Assembly: GCA_949752795.1 (NCBI GenBank)
Contig: OX457056.1
Span: 90,232,942-90,296,941, forward strand
Length of the DNA stretch: 64,000 nucleotides
Source of the DNA: Hyperoodon ampullatus
Lineage: Eukaryota; Chordata; Mammalia; Artiodactyla; Ziphiidae
Reading direction: 5' to 3'
The stretch's first letter is position 1, and every line of letters begins with the position of its first letter. Shown here piece after piece: positions 63,741 to 64,000 of the stretch. The notes beneath the pieces are model-generated. The model made no database searches, was not told the origin of the DNA, and saw nothing but the letters and a program-made list of their open reading frames with translations. The position numbers and the translations under genes were made by a program.

Positions 63741-64000
63741 GAAAATACATTTTATGGTTAGGAAGTATACTAGCGTTATTTAGAGCAATCTTTTTCTACA
63801 TACACGAAAGATGTAACTAAAACAAATATACCTAAAGATAAAACAAGATGACAAGATTAGGAACTTGCTCCCACATACAGCCATGGGATATTCATTTCAT
63901 CATGGATTGCTTGTTATTTGAAACTCTCTTAAATGATTCAATGAATTAAATAAAAGAGTTGAAGCAATAATTCTAATAACCTTTCTTCCTCCTGCCAACT

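Larger units (their letters stand above)
44182..64000. other. Region upstream of the CNGA1 start: no coding exon recognised
   Basis: CNGA1 has 5' untranslated exons far upstream in other mammals, and the acceptor at 44182 shows at least one must exist. I could not pick them out by eye. Supported contents are the GPX1 pseudogene, solitary LTR, antisense L1 pieces, MaLR LTR, purine tract, MIRs and SINEs listed separately. The remaining AT-rich stretches (for example 51.9-53.9 kb and 57.1-58.0 kb) show nothing I can name. Confidence 0.7.

Overview
This is mammalian nuclear DNA, almost certainly from a cetacean (whale or dolphin). Thirteen short CHR-type tRNA-Glu-derived SINEs of the cetacean deletion form, five longer CHR-1-type copies and two older relatives are scattered on both strands. 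Many still have clear target-site duplications. The rest is ordinary mammalian genome: split genes with GT-AG introns, MIR, L1, DNA transposons and degraded endogenous retroviral sequence. I see no bacterial or phage features and no evidence of a new multi-gene system.

There are two protein-coding genes, both on the minus strand. Positions 719-13865 hold the 5' half of NFXL1: nine coding exons joining in frame to 448 codons, with the gene continuing beyond the left edge. Its CpG-island promoter lies near 13.6-14.65 kb. Positions 30982-44167 hold the complete coding sequence of CNGA1, the rod photoreceptor cGMP-gated channel: eight coding exons joining to 689 residues plus stop. From memory, the order and orientation match human 4p12 (NFXL1 then CNGA1, both minus). 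The two genes are neighbours but functionally unrelated.

Between the genes (14.65-30.5 kb) I find no protein gene. The stretch holds an old L1 split by an internally deleted Tigger transposon, a 5'-inverted L1 with a 15-base target duplication, another L1 ORF2 fragment, old LTR-like sequence, MIRs, SINEs and microsatellites. Inside CNGA1, the intron between 36.4 and 41.65 kb holds a degraded endogenous retrovirus pol/LTR remnant that was later hit by a SINE.

Upstream of the CNGA1 start codon (44.2-64 kb) I could not identify 5' untranslated exons, although they probably lie there. This stretch contains a GPX1 processed pseudogene with a decayed SECIS element, a solitary LTR, antisense L1 fragments, a MaLR LTR fragment, a 146-base purine tract, MIRs and several young SINEs. 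Open reading frames of 60-120 codons in the window are mostly translations of the SINEs. Exon boundaries below were read directly from splice sites and codon phase. Repeat family names come from memory of consensus sequences and were not checked by a search.
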